Source: Negativicutes bacterium
GTDB lineage: Bacteria > Bacillota_C > Negativicutes > Sporomusales_B > JARLHX01
DNA: 35,344 bases
Reading direction: 5' to 3'
Assembly (NCBI GenBank): GCA_031292015.1
Contig: JARLHY010000025.1
Coordinates: 1-35,344 of the forward strand
Part shown: piece by piece, positions 16,066-24,545 of the stretch
Position numbering within the stretch: position 1 is the first letter of the stretch
Layout of the letters: every line of letters starts with the position of its first letter
Position numbers and translations under genes: made by a program
The notes under the pieces: generated by a model
Seen by the model: the letters and a program-made list of their open reading frames with translations, nothing else
What the model was told of the DNA's origin: nothing
The model's database searches: none

Positions 16066-16854
16066 TTAAATATCGATATCCATCTGCTCGGCGATTCGCT
16101 GCCTTAGTTCCATGAAGCTGGCAGCGGTTTGATTTCTTGGGTGCGGCAGGCCGACAACATATTCTTCCTTCACGGTTGCCGGGCATTTGCTGAGCAGAAT
16201 AATCCTGTCGCCGAGAAAAACTGCTTCTTCCAGGTTATTCGTTACGAAGACGATGGTTCGCTTATGATTTTGCCAGATCTTCAGAATTTCGCCCTGCATC
16301 TGGTAGCGGGTCTGGGCATCCAAATGGCCGAACGGTTCATCCATCAGCATGATTTTGGGGTTGTTGGCGTAGGCCCGGGCAATGCCGACCCGTTGCTTCA
16401 TGCCGCCGGAGAGCTGGTGGGGATAAGCCTTCTCAAACCCGGTAAGTCCTACCAGGTTAATACAATCCTGGGCTATTTTTTCTCTCTCTTTTTTCTCTAC
16501 GCCATTTAGCCTCGGCCCCATGGTGACATTGCCCATAACCGTTTTCCAGGGAAAGAGACCCATTTCCTGAAACACCATGCCCCGGTCGGTACTCGGCCCT
16601 TCAATAGGTGCGCCCTCGCAGCTTACATCTCCGCCGGTTTGGGCGGAAAGACCCGCGAATATGTTCAGCAATGTCGTCTTGCCGCACTGACCGGGTCCCA
16701 GCAAGACAACAAATTCATTCTTTCTGATTTCAATCGATATATCATCAAGAATCAAATCCGTTCCGCCTTTATGGCTCGGAAAGGTTTTTACAAGATTTTT
16801 GCAGTTAAGGACCACTTCGTCTGCGCTCTTTATATTTCTCTCTTCCACGGACAT
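16066..16854 (-). CDS. ABC importer ATPase 2 (taurine/nitrate type) with altered Walker A and switch His
   Basis: The 262-residue paralogue of ATPase 1 keeps the signature LSGGM (148-152) and Walker B MLMDE (169-173). Its Walker A reads GPGQCGKTT (53-61): the second conserved glycine is Gln (Q56). The switch histidine is Asn (N206, in VFVTNNLEEA). Both changes are clear in the bases (CAG; AAT). These losses are complementary to ATPase 1, so a heterodimer would have one consensus and one degenerate nucleotide site. The start at 16854 overlaps the end of the permease gene by 25 bases, with AAAGGG before it. Confidence 0.92.
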   Translation of the reverse strand: MSVEERNIKSADEVVLNCKNLVKTFPSHKGGTDLILDDISIEIRKNEFVVLLGPGQCGKTTLLNIFAGLSAQTGGDVSCEGAPIEGPSTDRGMVFQEMGLFPWKTVMGNVTMGPRLNGVEKKEREKIAQDCINLVGLTGFEKAYPHQLSGGMKQRVGIARAYANNPKIMLMDEPFGHLDAQTRYQMQGEILKIWQNHKRTIVFVTNNLEEAVFLGDRIILLSKCPATVKEEYVVGLPHPRNQTAASFMELRQRIAEQMDIDI

Positions 16855-17609
16855 ATCACCCTTTCCAGCAGTCGAATGATTATGGAAATCAGCGCCCCTA
16901 ATAAACCGATAACAATCATCCCTGATACGATAATGGTAGGATTGCTCAGATCCTGGCCTTTCAGGATGATAAACCCGACACCGCTGGTCGCACCGAACAT
17001 TTCAGCAGCCACCACCGTCATCCAGCCCACGCTGATACCGTTTTGCAGACCAGCGAAAATGGCCGGCAAAGCGGAGGGAACCGCCACTTCCAGAAAGACC
17101 GAGCGGGGCTTGGCCCCCAGGGTCAGCGCAACATCCAACAGCAAGGGATTTACATATTTGATACCGGTGTAGGAGTTCACGACAGCCGGTATGAACGATG
17201 CCAGAAAGCACAGGGCGATTTTCGGAGTTTCACCAACCCCGAACCACAAAATGGCCAAAGGAATCCAGGCGATAGGCGGGATCGGCCGGACGATTTCAAA
17301 GATCGGCTTGACAAAAGCGTCCACTTTATCGCTCCAGCCCATGAACAGTCCCAGCGGAATACCGAGCACCACCGCCGCCAGGAAGGCGATGAGAACCCGC
17401 TCCAGGCTGATGGCGATATGCTCAAACAGAGAATACTTTGCGAAGGTGCCTGTACTCATCTCATATAGCTTCTCCACCACCGCCTGGGGCGCCGGAAAGA
17501 CCTTAGTCATCGAAGTAGTCATTGACGCGATCTGCCAAACGACAATAAGGGTAATGATAGTGAAAAGAGTGTAGAAAAATGATTCATGCTTGTAAAATAA
17601 GTTTTTCAC
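16830..17609 (-). CDS. ABC importer permease 1 (SsuC/TauC/NrtB type)
   Basis: The 259-residue membrane protein has about six segments and the binding-protein-dependent permease EAA-like loop (VALTLGAKPRSVFLEVAVPSALP is in that region, about 160-182) that contacts an ATPase. PIPPIAWIPLAILWFGVG is a family hallmark. Translation starts at GTG (17609); its G is shared with the TAG stop of permease 2, a one-base overlap that implies coupling. It differs clearly from permease 2, so the transmembrane channel is probably a heterodimer. Confidence 0.93.
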   Translation of the reverse strand: MKNLFYKHESFFYTLFTIITLIVVWQIASMTTSMTKVFPAPQAVVEKLYEMSTGTFAKYSLFEHIAISLERVLIAFLAAVVLGIPLGLFMGWSDKVDAFVKPIFEIVRPIPPIAWIPLAILWFGVGETPKIALCFLASFIPAVVNSYTGIKYVNPLLLDVALTLGAKPRSVFLEVAVPSALPAIFAGLQNGISVGWMTVVAAEMFGATSGVGFIILKGQDLSNPTIIVSGMIVIGLLGALISIIIRLLERVICPWKREI

Positions 17610-18421
17610 TATGCCTTCCTCCCCCTGTTATAGTGATGTTCTGCTTTGGTTAGAACAAAAGACATAAGCGCTCCCAGGAGGCCGATGACCAGCATACCCA
17701 CGATAATAATGTCCGGGCGTCCGTAACTCCTGCCCATCTGGATCATGTAACCCAAACCGCTGGTCGCCGCGAGCAGCTCGGCGCCCACCAGCGTCATCCA
17801 GGCGGAGTTGAGGGAAAGTCTCAGGCCGGTAAATACCATCGGCAAGGCGTAAGGAATGCCGATTCGGAAGAATATCTTAAAATTGCTGGCGCCGCACGTC
17901 TTGCCGACATTAATCAGGGTCGGGTCAGTCATTTTGATGCCGGCGTAGGAGTTGATAACCGAAGGAACGAACGCCGCGTAGAAAATAATGAAAGCCTTGG
18001 CCTGCAGCCCGATACCGAACCACAGGATCGACAGCGGTATCCACGAAATGGGCGGGATCGGCCGAAAGATTTCAAACAGAGGCTGCACAATCCTGTCGAC
18101 CCTCTTGAACCAGCCCATCAATAAACCCAAAATAGCGCCGAACCCTGCTGCCACAACATAGCCCGTAACAGCCAGAATCATACTGGATTGGATATGCTGC
18201 GGGAGGGTCGCGCCGTCAGGCGCAGTGTCGGTCAATTTTATGATGGCGGTAGCAACAACTTCTCTGGGTGAAGCCAGAATACGGCTGCTCATGGTGCCGC
18301 TGTCCACCAGGTATTCCCAGATGCTCAAAAACAGCAGAAAACTGAAGAGGCTGATCAAAAACAAAATGATCCGGGGAGATTTGTTCATTACGCCGCGTTC
18401 CTTTATCTTGCTTGAAGTCAT
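17609..18421 (-). CDS. ABC importer permease 2 (SsuC/TauC/NrtB type)
   Basis: The 270-residue membrane protein has the same architecture as permease 1 (PIPPISWIPLSILWFGIG; coupling-helix region VGKTCGASNFKIFFRIGIPYALP). An extra hydrophobic stretch at 15-40 is probably the first segment. The ATG at 18421 has GGGAG seven bases upstream; an in-frame ATG 11 codons later is possible. It follows the substrate-binding lipoprotein gene after a 288-base gap that holds a strong hairpin, so the membrane and ATPase subunits are probably made at a lower level than the binding protein. Confidence 0.93.
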   Translation of the reverse strand: MTSSKIKERGVMNKSPRIILFLISLFSFLLFLSIWEYLVDSGTMSSRILASPREVVATAIIKLTDTAPDGATLPQHIQSSMILAVTGYVVAAGFGAILGLLMGWFKRVDRIVQPLFEIFRPIPPISWIPLSILWFGIGLQAKAFIIFYAAFVPSVINSYAGIKMTDPTLINVGKTCGASNFKIFFRIGIPYALPMVFTGLRLSLNSAWMTLVGAELLAATSGLGYMIQMGRSYGRPDIIIVGMLVIGLLGALMSFVLTKAEHHYNRGRKA

Positions 18422-18503
18422 ACTAACGCTCCCTCATTCAACTTTATCAACGGGAAATATATATAATTCCGTTGCAATAGCCTGCAGATTTTTCGATTTC
18501 AAA

Positions 18504-18530
18504 GATATTGCCCTTTCAGCAGGCAATATC
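18504..18530. repeat. Perfect 9-bp inverted repeat
   Basis: GATATTGCC (18504-18512) and GGCAATATC (18522-18530). It lies in the 288-base gap before permease 2, with no U-tract, and could be a regulator site or RNA hairpin. A second small hairpin, ATAGCC / GGCTAT, lies at 18631-18647. Confidence 0.4.
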
Positions 18531-18653
18531 GGACAAGCTGCGGGTAGTACGACATTTAGTAGTAATTCATTGCGGCGATCGTTGCTAAAACTTTCTTCAG
18601 CGGTGCAGCTGTTTCAGTGCCTTTTTCAGCATAGCCGGTCTGGCTATAAGCGG

Positions 18654-18699
18654 TAATTAAGGGAGTTGATTGGCGAAAAGCCAACCAACTCCTTAATTA
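18654..18699 (-). terminator. Intrinsic terminator/attenuator after the binding-protein gene
   Basis: A stem of about 20 bp with one bulge (left arm 18654-18674, right arm 18680-18699, loop GAAAA) begins 10 bases after the lipoprotein stop. It likely gives partial termination, so that the binding protein is in excess over the permeases, as is common for ABC importers. Confidence 0.7.
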
Positions 18700-18709
18700 T
18701 TTTGTTGTC

Positions 18710-19822
18710 TTATTTACCTGCCAGCAGTTCCTTCAAAAACTCATCGGTGAAGCTTTCCTTGACAAATTTGTCTCTTTGTTCCTTGGTAATGACCTGCTGG
18801 CCTACCAGGTAATCCGCCTGCAGGCTGAATTGGTATATGGCGTCGCCCATACCGTTCTTGCCTTTGGCCGGATCGAACAAATCGATCTGTTCCTTAAGAT
18901 TGAAGAGAGGTTTGTCGGCGACCTCCGCCTCCAGCTGTTTATCAGTCGGATCATAGCCCTGATCCTTCAGATAGGCCTTTGTCGAAGCCATGTTCAGTTG
19001 TTTGTCCCGCTTCATGTCGTCAATGCCCTTGAAGTATGCCTTCAACCAGTTTTTGATGGCTTCCCGGTTTGCCGGATTTTTGTAATACTCGCCTCTGACC
19101 AGAATAACCGCAGGCAGTTCTGAGCCGTTGGCGACGATGTCGTTGATCGATACCGCACCCTCGTTCAGCAGCGGCCAGGTGTAGGGGGCCCATACGGTTG
19201 CCAGATCGCCCTGTCCTGCTTTGAAAGCGGCGACTACTGACGGCTGGTCCATATTGAGGATTTTGACGTCATTAAAGGTCAAGCCAAGCGCCTTCAGCAT
19301 TGTCCCCACCGAATAATGCCCTGAGGTACCGACAGTGGTAACAATGGTCTTGCCTCTGATCGCGTCAGCCGCGCCCGGTTTGAAAGAAGGTCTGCCGTTG
19401 GCATCAAACTGTACTACCTTTAATATTTCGCTGTCTTTTCTGACCAGCGTCTTGATTGCCGCGCCTTCATAGTCGGCTACCGCGATGATCTTGGCGTCAT
19501 AGCGTATGCAGGAAAGCGCCGCCGCCATTCCGAGCATGCCGATATCCCATTTTCCTGCCGCCAACGCTTCGTTCTGCGGGCCGCCTGACGTAAATACCTG
19601 CAGCGGCGCGTTCACTCCGAAGGATTTGTAATAGCCCTTTTTGTCGGCAATATCCATGGGAACACTGTTGTAGCACGGTTGAATCGAAGTTGCCACCGTC
19701 ACCAGCTTGGCCCCGTCGGCCGGTGCATTATTGCCCGACTTCTGGCCGCAGCCGGCAAACAGCACCATGGCGCACAAGGAAATACACAGGACGAACACCG
19801 CTGCCTTTGAAGGTTTTTTCAT
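18710..19822 (-). CDS. ABC importer substrate-binding lipoprotein (SsuA/TauA/NrtA-like)
   Basis: The 370-residue protein has a lipoprotein signal peptide with lipobox LFAGC (C25), so it should be membrane-anchored and face outward. The mature part is an NMT1/SsuA-like fold: PCYNSVPMDIADKKGYYKS, then GPQNEALAAGKWDIGMLGM and a second lobe with GTSGHYSVGTMLKALG. This group binds small anions such as taurine, alkanesulfonates, nitrate or aromatic acids; the ligand here is not predictable from sequence alone. It leads the importer operon and is preceded by a structured leader (19860-19964). Confidence 0.92.
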   Translation of the reverse strand: MKKPSKAAVFVLCISLCAMVLFAGCGQKSGNNAPADGAKLVTVATSIQPCYNSVPMDIADKKGYYKSFGVNAPLQVFTSGGPQNEALAAGKWDIGMLGMAAALSCIRYDAKIIAVADYEGAAIKTLVRKDSEILKVVQFDANGRPSFKPGAADAIRGKTIVTTVGTSGHYSVGTMLKALGLTFNDVKILNMDQPSVVAAFKAGQGDLATVWAPYTWPLLNEGAVSINDIVANGSELPAVILVRGEYYKNPANREAIKNWLKAYFKGIDDMKRDKQLNMASTKAYLKDQGYDPTDKQLEAEVADKPLFNLKEQIDLFDPAKGKNGMGDAIYQFSLQADYLVGQQVITKEQRDKFVKESFTDEFLKELLAGK

Positions 19823-19859
19823 AGTTGTCTTTTTCCCCCTCTTTCCAAATTATCAGGTC

Positions 19860-19964
19860 GGTCATACTGACCAATAGCAGTGAAGCCGGAGTCCGTTCAC
19901 CTCCCATGTCTTCAGGTGATCAGTTCTTTTGGGGAGCTACGCCCGGTTTGCCATCCTGCGTAGC
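19860..19964 (-). other. Structured leader RNA candidate upstream of the binding-protein gene
   Basis: On the minus strand there are three hairpins in order: GCTACGC / GCGTAGC (19958-19964 with 19936-19942, 15-base loop containing GGCAAACCGG); TCACCT / AGGTGA (19914-19919 with 19897-19902); and GGTCA-TAC-TGACC (19860-19872, perfect). GGGAG (19932-19936) can instead pair with CTCCC (19901-19905), giving mutually exclusive folds. I do not recognise a known riboswitch class. Confidence 0.45.
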
Positions 19965-19997
19965 ATCATGATTTTTAGGCTATGAAAGTTTACCGCT

Positions 19998-21446
19998 TCA
20001 AATTTTGTCGGTCTTCATGCAGATATGCATAGCCGCGGTGGTAAAGGCCTTGGGCAGCGCCAGAATATTGGGGTTGCCGCCTACGAACTTCCGCTTCGCG
20101 TCTGCCAGCGCCTCTTCAAACGAGGCCCTTGTTTTCATTCCCATCCCTCTTGCCAGGCCGGGTTCCATCGCGCCGACGATATAGACGGCCGCGGTGTTCA
20201 TTTCGGCGATGTGGGCGCAAGAAATCATCGAGAAGGCATGGAAGGGGTGATAGCCGTAATTGAAGCGGTACTTGTCGGTGTATTCCTTGCGGGTGGAGAA
20301 ATATTCGCCGTATTTGGCGACATCCGGCAACACGTTATTGTAGTCTTTCTGGAATAGTTCGTAGGTTGCTTCGTAGGAGGGAAACTCCTCTTCATGCCAG
20401 TATCCGTTGCAAATCGAAGAACAAATGATGACGCAATTGTCGTTCATGACCCGCTTATGCCGGAGGATCTGGGCCGAGATCGCCTGCATCATAAGAATCG
20501 GATTGGTTCCCATCCCATTGCCGTAGTGGAAAGCCTGCGGCATGCCGAAGACCATGATGTCATACTTTTTGTCGGCCCATTTGGCATAGGTTCGCTTATT
20601 GGCAATTTCCCAGCACAGCGGCTGGATATCTTTGGCGTAGCCGGAAAATACCGCGATCTGATTTGCTTTGGTGTCCAGCACCGCGTCACAGCAAAAGAAT
20701 TTCTTGCCCATGCATTTTTCCATATGCATACCGATATGGTCAAATTTTTTCCGCATTACGCTATGGGTCGTTGTCGGGGTAAAATCGTCACTGTGCATGA
20801 CATGGGGATTGTGATGCTCGCCGATGCTGCGCCAGTGGGTGATCCCTGTCGCACAATGTTTATAACCGCCGGAATAACCGCCATAAGGGTTGCCGAGGGA
20901 ATGTCCGATCAGTACAATATAATCCGATTCATAGACTTCCTTGTTCATGATGACGATGTCACCGTCGTCATTGCAGCCCAGATCAATCAGATTGTCATAG
21001 TCTTCGCTGTCGTGGTTCACGATCTGTTTGGAATACCAGTACTGATGGAAGATCTCGTCCCCTAAGATCCGGCGGATTTCCTCCTCGGTATTCTTTCTGT
21101 GCAGGCCGTTGCTGCAGATCAGCTTGATATCCTTTTTCTCGACCCCTGCTTTGCCCAATTCCTCCAGAATGATGGCAATGGAAATCTTGCGGTGGGCGGT
21201 AGGCTGAAAACCGCCCTTGACCTTGTCGGGAAATACGATGGTGACTTTATCGCCTTTTTTTACGCTCTTGGCAATCGGCGGCATTCCCACCGGGTTCAGG
21301 ATCGACTTTCTGGTTTCCTCAACCAGTCGTCCAAAAGGGATGTGCGGCGGATCGGTATAGGTAACTCCGGGAATAAAGACGTCCGTGCTTTCATCAGGAA
21401 GGTTGGCCTCCATAAAACCCTGGCCGTATTCAAATTCAAGTTTCAT
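19998..21446 (-). CDS. LarA-like nickel-pincer racemase/epimerase homologue
   Basis: The 482-residue protein is longer than lactate racemase (about 425). It keeps CSNGLHRKNTEEE (compare ATGLHR in LarA, catalytic/metal His) and YSGGYKHC, matching the SGG-x-K lysine that holds the nickel-pincer nucleotide cofactor in LarA, with a His (VLIGH) before it. The DxTR substrate motif appears as PDKVK, so Lys may replace the Arg. LarA homologues racemise or epimerise 2-hydroxy acids in the cytosol; the substrate here is unknown. The cofactor-making genes larB, larC and larE are not in this window. AAGGAG lies nine bases before the ATG at 21446. It sits between a beta-hydroxyacid dehydrogenase and an anion importer, fitting a 2-hydroxy-acid pathway. 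Confidence 0.75.
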   Translation of the reverse strand: MKLEFEYGQGFMEANLPDESTDVFIPGVTYTDPPHIPFGRLVEETRKSILNPVGMPPIAKSVKKGDKVTIVFPDKVKGGFQPTAHRKISIAIILEELGKAGVEKKDIKLICSNGLHRKNTEEEIRRILGDEIFHQYWYSKQIVNHDSEDYDNLIDLGCNDDGDIVIMNKEVYESDYIVLIGHSLGNPYGGYSGGYKHCATGITHWRSIGEHHNPHVMHSDDFTPTTTHSVMRKKFDHIGMHMEKCMGKKFFCCDAVLDTKANQIAVFSGYAKDIQPLCWEIANKRTYAKWADKKYDIMVFGMPQAFHYGNGMGTNPILMMQAISAQILRHKRVMNDNCVIICSSICNGYWHEEEFPSYEATYELFQKDYNNVLPDVAKYGEYFSTRKEYTDKYRFNYGYHPFHAFSMISCAHIAEMNTAAVYIVGAMEPGLARGMGMKTRASFEEALADAKRKFVGGNPNILALPKAFTTAAMHICMKTDKI

Positions 21447-21496
21447 CGCTTACCACTCCTTGTAAGTTTGTTATCCATGATCGGGTTTCCGAAAGA

Positions 21497-22411
21497 TCAG
21501 CCGAACTTTGCGAAATGCTGTTCGAAAACCTTGATGATCGCGCTGGTATCCTGCTTGGCCAGGCCCTTGGCCTTGGCGTTTTCATTGATCATCTGCACGA
21601 AGCCGGCGATCAGCGGCGTTGCTCCGGCGTCTTTTGTCATCTGAATACCCAGCGCCGCATCCTTGCACAACAGTTCGACCGTGAAGGTCGGATCGTCGTA
21701 TTCCTGGGAGACGGTTCTTCTGGCCGTCTCTTTGAACAGCCCGCTCACCGTTGCCGCCCCGCTGTTGGCAACCACCTCATAAAACACCTTTTTATCGATT
21801 CCCACTAGTTCCGTCAAAGCCATGATCTCGGTGCTCACGCAGTTGATCACCGAAAACATCAGTTGGTTGAGCAGTTTTAGGGCATTGCCTGCGCCGATGT
21901 CGCCGACTCTGACCACTTGTTTCGCAAAAGTCAGCAGCGCCGGTGACGCAAAGGCAATTGCTCTTTCGCCGCCCCCGCTGGGCAGCAGCCAGTTTCCCGC
22001 CGCGCTTGGCCGGCCGAGAACCGGGGCGTCGACATAGCTCGCACCCTTTGCCGCCACCATCTGGGCGCCCTGTTGCGAAGTTTGCGGACTTACCGTGCTT
22101 GTATCGACGATGACATGTTCACAGGTCAATGCTTCAAGGAGGCCGTTTTCCCCGCCAATCACCTCAAACACCTGTCCAGGGCCGGGCAGCGACATGATAA
22201 CAAGTTTGGCGGTCCTGGCCAGTTCGGCCGGACTCGCCGCCACCGTCGCGCCTTTCTCCCTGGCATAAGCCTGAGCCGCCGGAAACGGATCGTAGGCTGC
22301 AACCTTAAAGCCGCCTGCCAGCAACCGCTCCAACATGCATTTCCCCATGGTTCCGACCCCGACTAGGCCTACCGTCTCAGTCTTTTTATTTAATTCGGTC
22401 GATGATGTCAA
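21497..22411 (-). CDS. NAD(P)-dependent beta-hydroxyacid dehydrogenase (3-hydroxyisobutyrate/GarR/YihU family)
   Basis: The 304-residue enzyme has a dinucleotide site VGLVGVGTMG near the N-terminus, VDTSTVSP, a substrate loop DAPVLGRPSAAGN (the family usually has DAPVSGG), and the catalytic lysine segment GNALKLLNQL. It should interconvert a 3-hydroxy acid and its aldehyde or keto form. The loop changes suggest a non-standard substrate. The start is probably TTG at 22411, since GAAGGGAG lies eight bases upstream; an ATG at 22444 has no good site. The gene overlaps the upstream hydrolase gene by about 26 bases, so the two are coupled. Confidence 0.88.
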   Translation of the reverse strand: MTSSTELNKKTETVGLVGVGTMGKCMLERLLAGGFKVAAYDPFPAAQAYAREKGATVAASPAELARTAKLVIMSLPGPGQVFEVIGGENGLLEALTCEHVIVDTSTVSPQTSQQGAQMVAAKGASYVDAPVLGRPSAAGNWLLPSGGGERAIAFASPALLTFAKQVVRVGDIGAGNALKLLNQLMFSVINCVSTEIMALTELVGIDKKVFYEVVANSGAATVSGLFKETARRTVSQEYDDPTFTVELLCKDAALGIQMTKDAGATPLIAGFVQMINENAKAKGLAKQDTSAIIKVFEQHFAKFG

Positions 22412-24347
22412 ATAATACACTCCCTTCTGCTTCTCTTGGCACATCAATTCCCAGTACTTTTGAAATCGTGGGAGCGATATCGATGATCTTGGCCGGATAT
22501 TTCCGTTCGTATTTCGTAATGCCAGGCCCCGCCATGATCATCACTGCGTGCATATCGTGCAGGGACGGCAGCGCCAGATGCACCCCGGTGAAGTTCTTGC
22601 ACAAAACCGCCGGTTCATAAAGCTCCGGATTGCTTATGATTCTTTCCGATCCGTCCCGGTATTTGATCGCCGTCCGGTAAATAAACGGATGGGACATGTA
22701 ACCCGGCTTCCAGGCATAAACAACGTCACCGACCCTGTCGTAGCCCGGTCCGGCCTGAATGCCCAGCGTCCCGGATTCTTCCTTGGTGATGGCCAGTGCC
22801 ACGATGCTTTCACCGGTTTCCGGGTTCTTCATATCCAGCAGGGCTTTTATGATCTCGCCCTGCACCTTCTTGTAATCCGCCGGCTCGACAATGCCCTGCG
22901 GGTCCCGCCCCTTCAGGTTGATGAAAATATGGGCATGACAAGGCTCCAGGGGATGGCATTTCGTCTGTTTCCAGTTGATGCTCAGATTGCTCGGGTTGTC
23001 ATGAGTCAGATCCATCACATAGTTCAGCAGCCCTTTCCGGGACAAATGCTCTTTGACATAAGGGTTCCAGTCCAGATGGGTCATACCGTGGTCGGAGATC
23101 AGAATCACGATGGTTTCTTCCAGATTCACCACTTCCAGGATCTTGCCGATATTGTCGTCGACCTGCCTGTACACCGTCCTGATTTTATCCATGCACCAGT
23201 CGGCTTTTTTGGGGTCGTACACCCTGGCCTCCGGCACGATACCCGAATAAAGGACATGCTCGATATGGTCGATGGTCCCGACCCAGGAAAAGCCCATATC
23301 CCATTCGGTGTTAGCCAACACATGCCTTGTGGCGTTGCCCCACCAGTCAGCATGTTGGCCGAGCTGCTCCATATAAAGCTCTTCCGGCATCCAGCCGTCC
23401 ATGAACGCCCAGGGGTCGTCGACCTCCATAAACGTTCCGGCGACTTTTTTCACCTCATCGGTCAGGCTGGCCGGCACCGAATAATTCTCAGCCGTATTGA
23501 TGGCGGACTGATACAGCTTGAAGTGCTTGCCGTCCTTTGAAAGCTCGAAAAGCTGGAACCGGAAGCAGCCGTCCCTCACCCGGTCCCTGGCTTTATAGGT
23601 CTTGACCACCCACGGTCCGTAATCACCCAGGGTAATATCGGTAATCGCCCTGCCGGCATCCTTGGTCTCGGAAATCAGTACCCGGTCATATCCGGCCGCT
23701 GTCGACGCATAGACAGCAACCTGCATTTTGTAACCTTCCACATAGGTCGGCGGCACGGTGATTTCGAATTCCAGAACCGGTTTATGACTGGGCGGAAGAT
23801 TGGACCAGCCTTCGGCCGCCTTTGTCTCAAGCTGTACCGCCCGCCCCGGAATCTGATTGCAGTTGAGCAGACGGTCCGAGAAAACCGCGCTGGAAGCCAC
23901 ATCCCACAGCGGCATATAAAAATAACGGAAAGGCGGATTTAAAGAACCGGCCAGCTGTACTCCCTGGGTTTCATCGATGCCGCCCAACGGGAAGGTAACA
24001 GGCCAATTGATCAAAGCCGATTTCAGGCCACTGCGGTTGCCGACATCCCAGAGAGTTTCACAGAGCACTTCGTTGCGGTCAAAGGAAGTATGCCAGTGGT
24101 CCAAATCCTCACCACAGTGCTTCACCATCAGGCTCGGAACGCCGTTGGTTCCCGATCCGGCGCCGCTCACAATACCGGTCCATGCCGCAGCGGTAAGAGG
24201 CGGGAAAACCGTCTCCAGCCGGGAAAACACGCCCTGATCCATCAGTTTTGCGGTGTTGGGCATATTGCCCTCCAGCACGAATTTTTTCACAAGATCAGGC
24301 ATCGCGGCATCCAGTCCCAAAAACAAAACCTTTTTCCTTTTTCCCAT
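22386..24347 (-). CDS. Alkaline-phosphatase-superfamily hydrolase (type I phosphodiesterase/nucleotide-pyrophosphatase-like)
   Basis: The 653-residue protein has no signal peptide and begins with the superfamily core: FLGLDAAMPDL (metal Asp), PPLTAAAWTGIVSG (Thr nucleophile region, about 57-70), then a large insert of beta-rich sequence (about 165-300), followed by ILISDHGMTHLDWN (metal Asp and His) and a C-terminal HLALPSLHDMHAVMIMAGPG (metal His). This arrangement matches cytosolic type I phosphodiesterase-like proteins (COG3379), most uncharacterised; related enzymes cleave phosphate or sulfate esters or phosphonates. It is the first gene of the island, right after the palindrome. GGGGG lies before the ATG at 24347. 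Confidence 0.82.
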   Translation of the reverse strand: MGKRKKVLFLGLDAAMPDLVKKFVLEGNMPNTAKLMDQGVFSRLETVFPPLTAAAWTGIVSGAGSGTNGVPSLMVKHCGEDLDHWHTSFDRNEVLCETLWDVGNRSGLKSALINWPVTFPLGGIDETQGVQLAGSLNPPFRYFYMPLWDVASSAVFSDRLLNCNQIPGRAVQLETKAAEGWSNLPPSHKPVLEFEITVPPTYVEGYKMQVAVYASTAAGYDRVLISETKDAGRAITDITLGDYGPWVVKTYKARDRVRDGCFRFQLFELSKDGKHFKLYQSAINTAENYSVPASLTDEVKKVAGTFMEVDDPWAFMDGWMPEELYMEQLGQHADWWGNATRHVLANTEWDMGFSWVGTIDHIEHVLYSGIVPEARVYDPKKADWCMDKIRTVYRQVDDNIGKILEVVNLEETIVILISDHGMTHLDWNPYVKEHLSRKGLLNYVMDLTHDNPSNLSINWKQTKCHPLEPCHAHIFINLKGRDPQGIVEPADYKKVQGEIIKALLDMKNPETGESIVALAITKEESGTLGIQAGPGYDRVGDVVYAWKPGYMSHPFIYRTAIKYRDGSERIISNPELYEPAVLCKNFTGVHLALPSLHDMHAVMIMAGPGITKYERKYPAKIIDIAPTISKVLGIDVPREAEGSVLFDIIDRIK

Positions 24348-24439
24348 ATGTCTACCCCCTTGTATGATTGAGATGGACCGAAGCCAAAACCTCAGCCCGG
24401 GACGTTCTTTTCCAACCCATAATCAGCTTGGTTTACGAC

Positions 24440-24491
24440 GAAACTGGTGCTATACTGGTATTATCAATAATACCAGTATAGCACCAGTTTC
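24440..24491. promoter_or_regulatory. Perfect 24-bp inverted repeat with two opposed extended -10 elements
   Basis: The left arm (24440-24463) begins GAAACTGGTGCTATACTG and its exact complement is 24468-24491, with loop TCAA. Each arm carries a CTGGT direct repeat. TGG-TATTAT occurs on the plus strand (24456-24464) and, by symmetry, on the minus strand (24467-24475 read backwards), so each gene's -10 lies inside the repeat. A GntR dimer bound here would block both divergent genes. The rest of 24348-24545 shows no gene. Confidence 0.75.
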
Positions 24492-24545
24492 CAGGCAAGT
24501 AAACGACTATTTAGAAAATTTCGGCAAAGCGAAAGGCTGATTGAC

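Noticed and set aside
19936..19964. c-di-GMP-I riboswitch, because of GGCAAACC in the loop
   Set aside because: The second conserved block (GGGACGCAAAGCC-like) and the receptor-helix arrangement are absent.
22548..23540. 330-codon plus-strand frame opposite the hydrolase gene
   Set aside because: It mirrors the coding strand of a clear alkaline-phosphatase-superfamily protein and has no family features.
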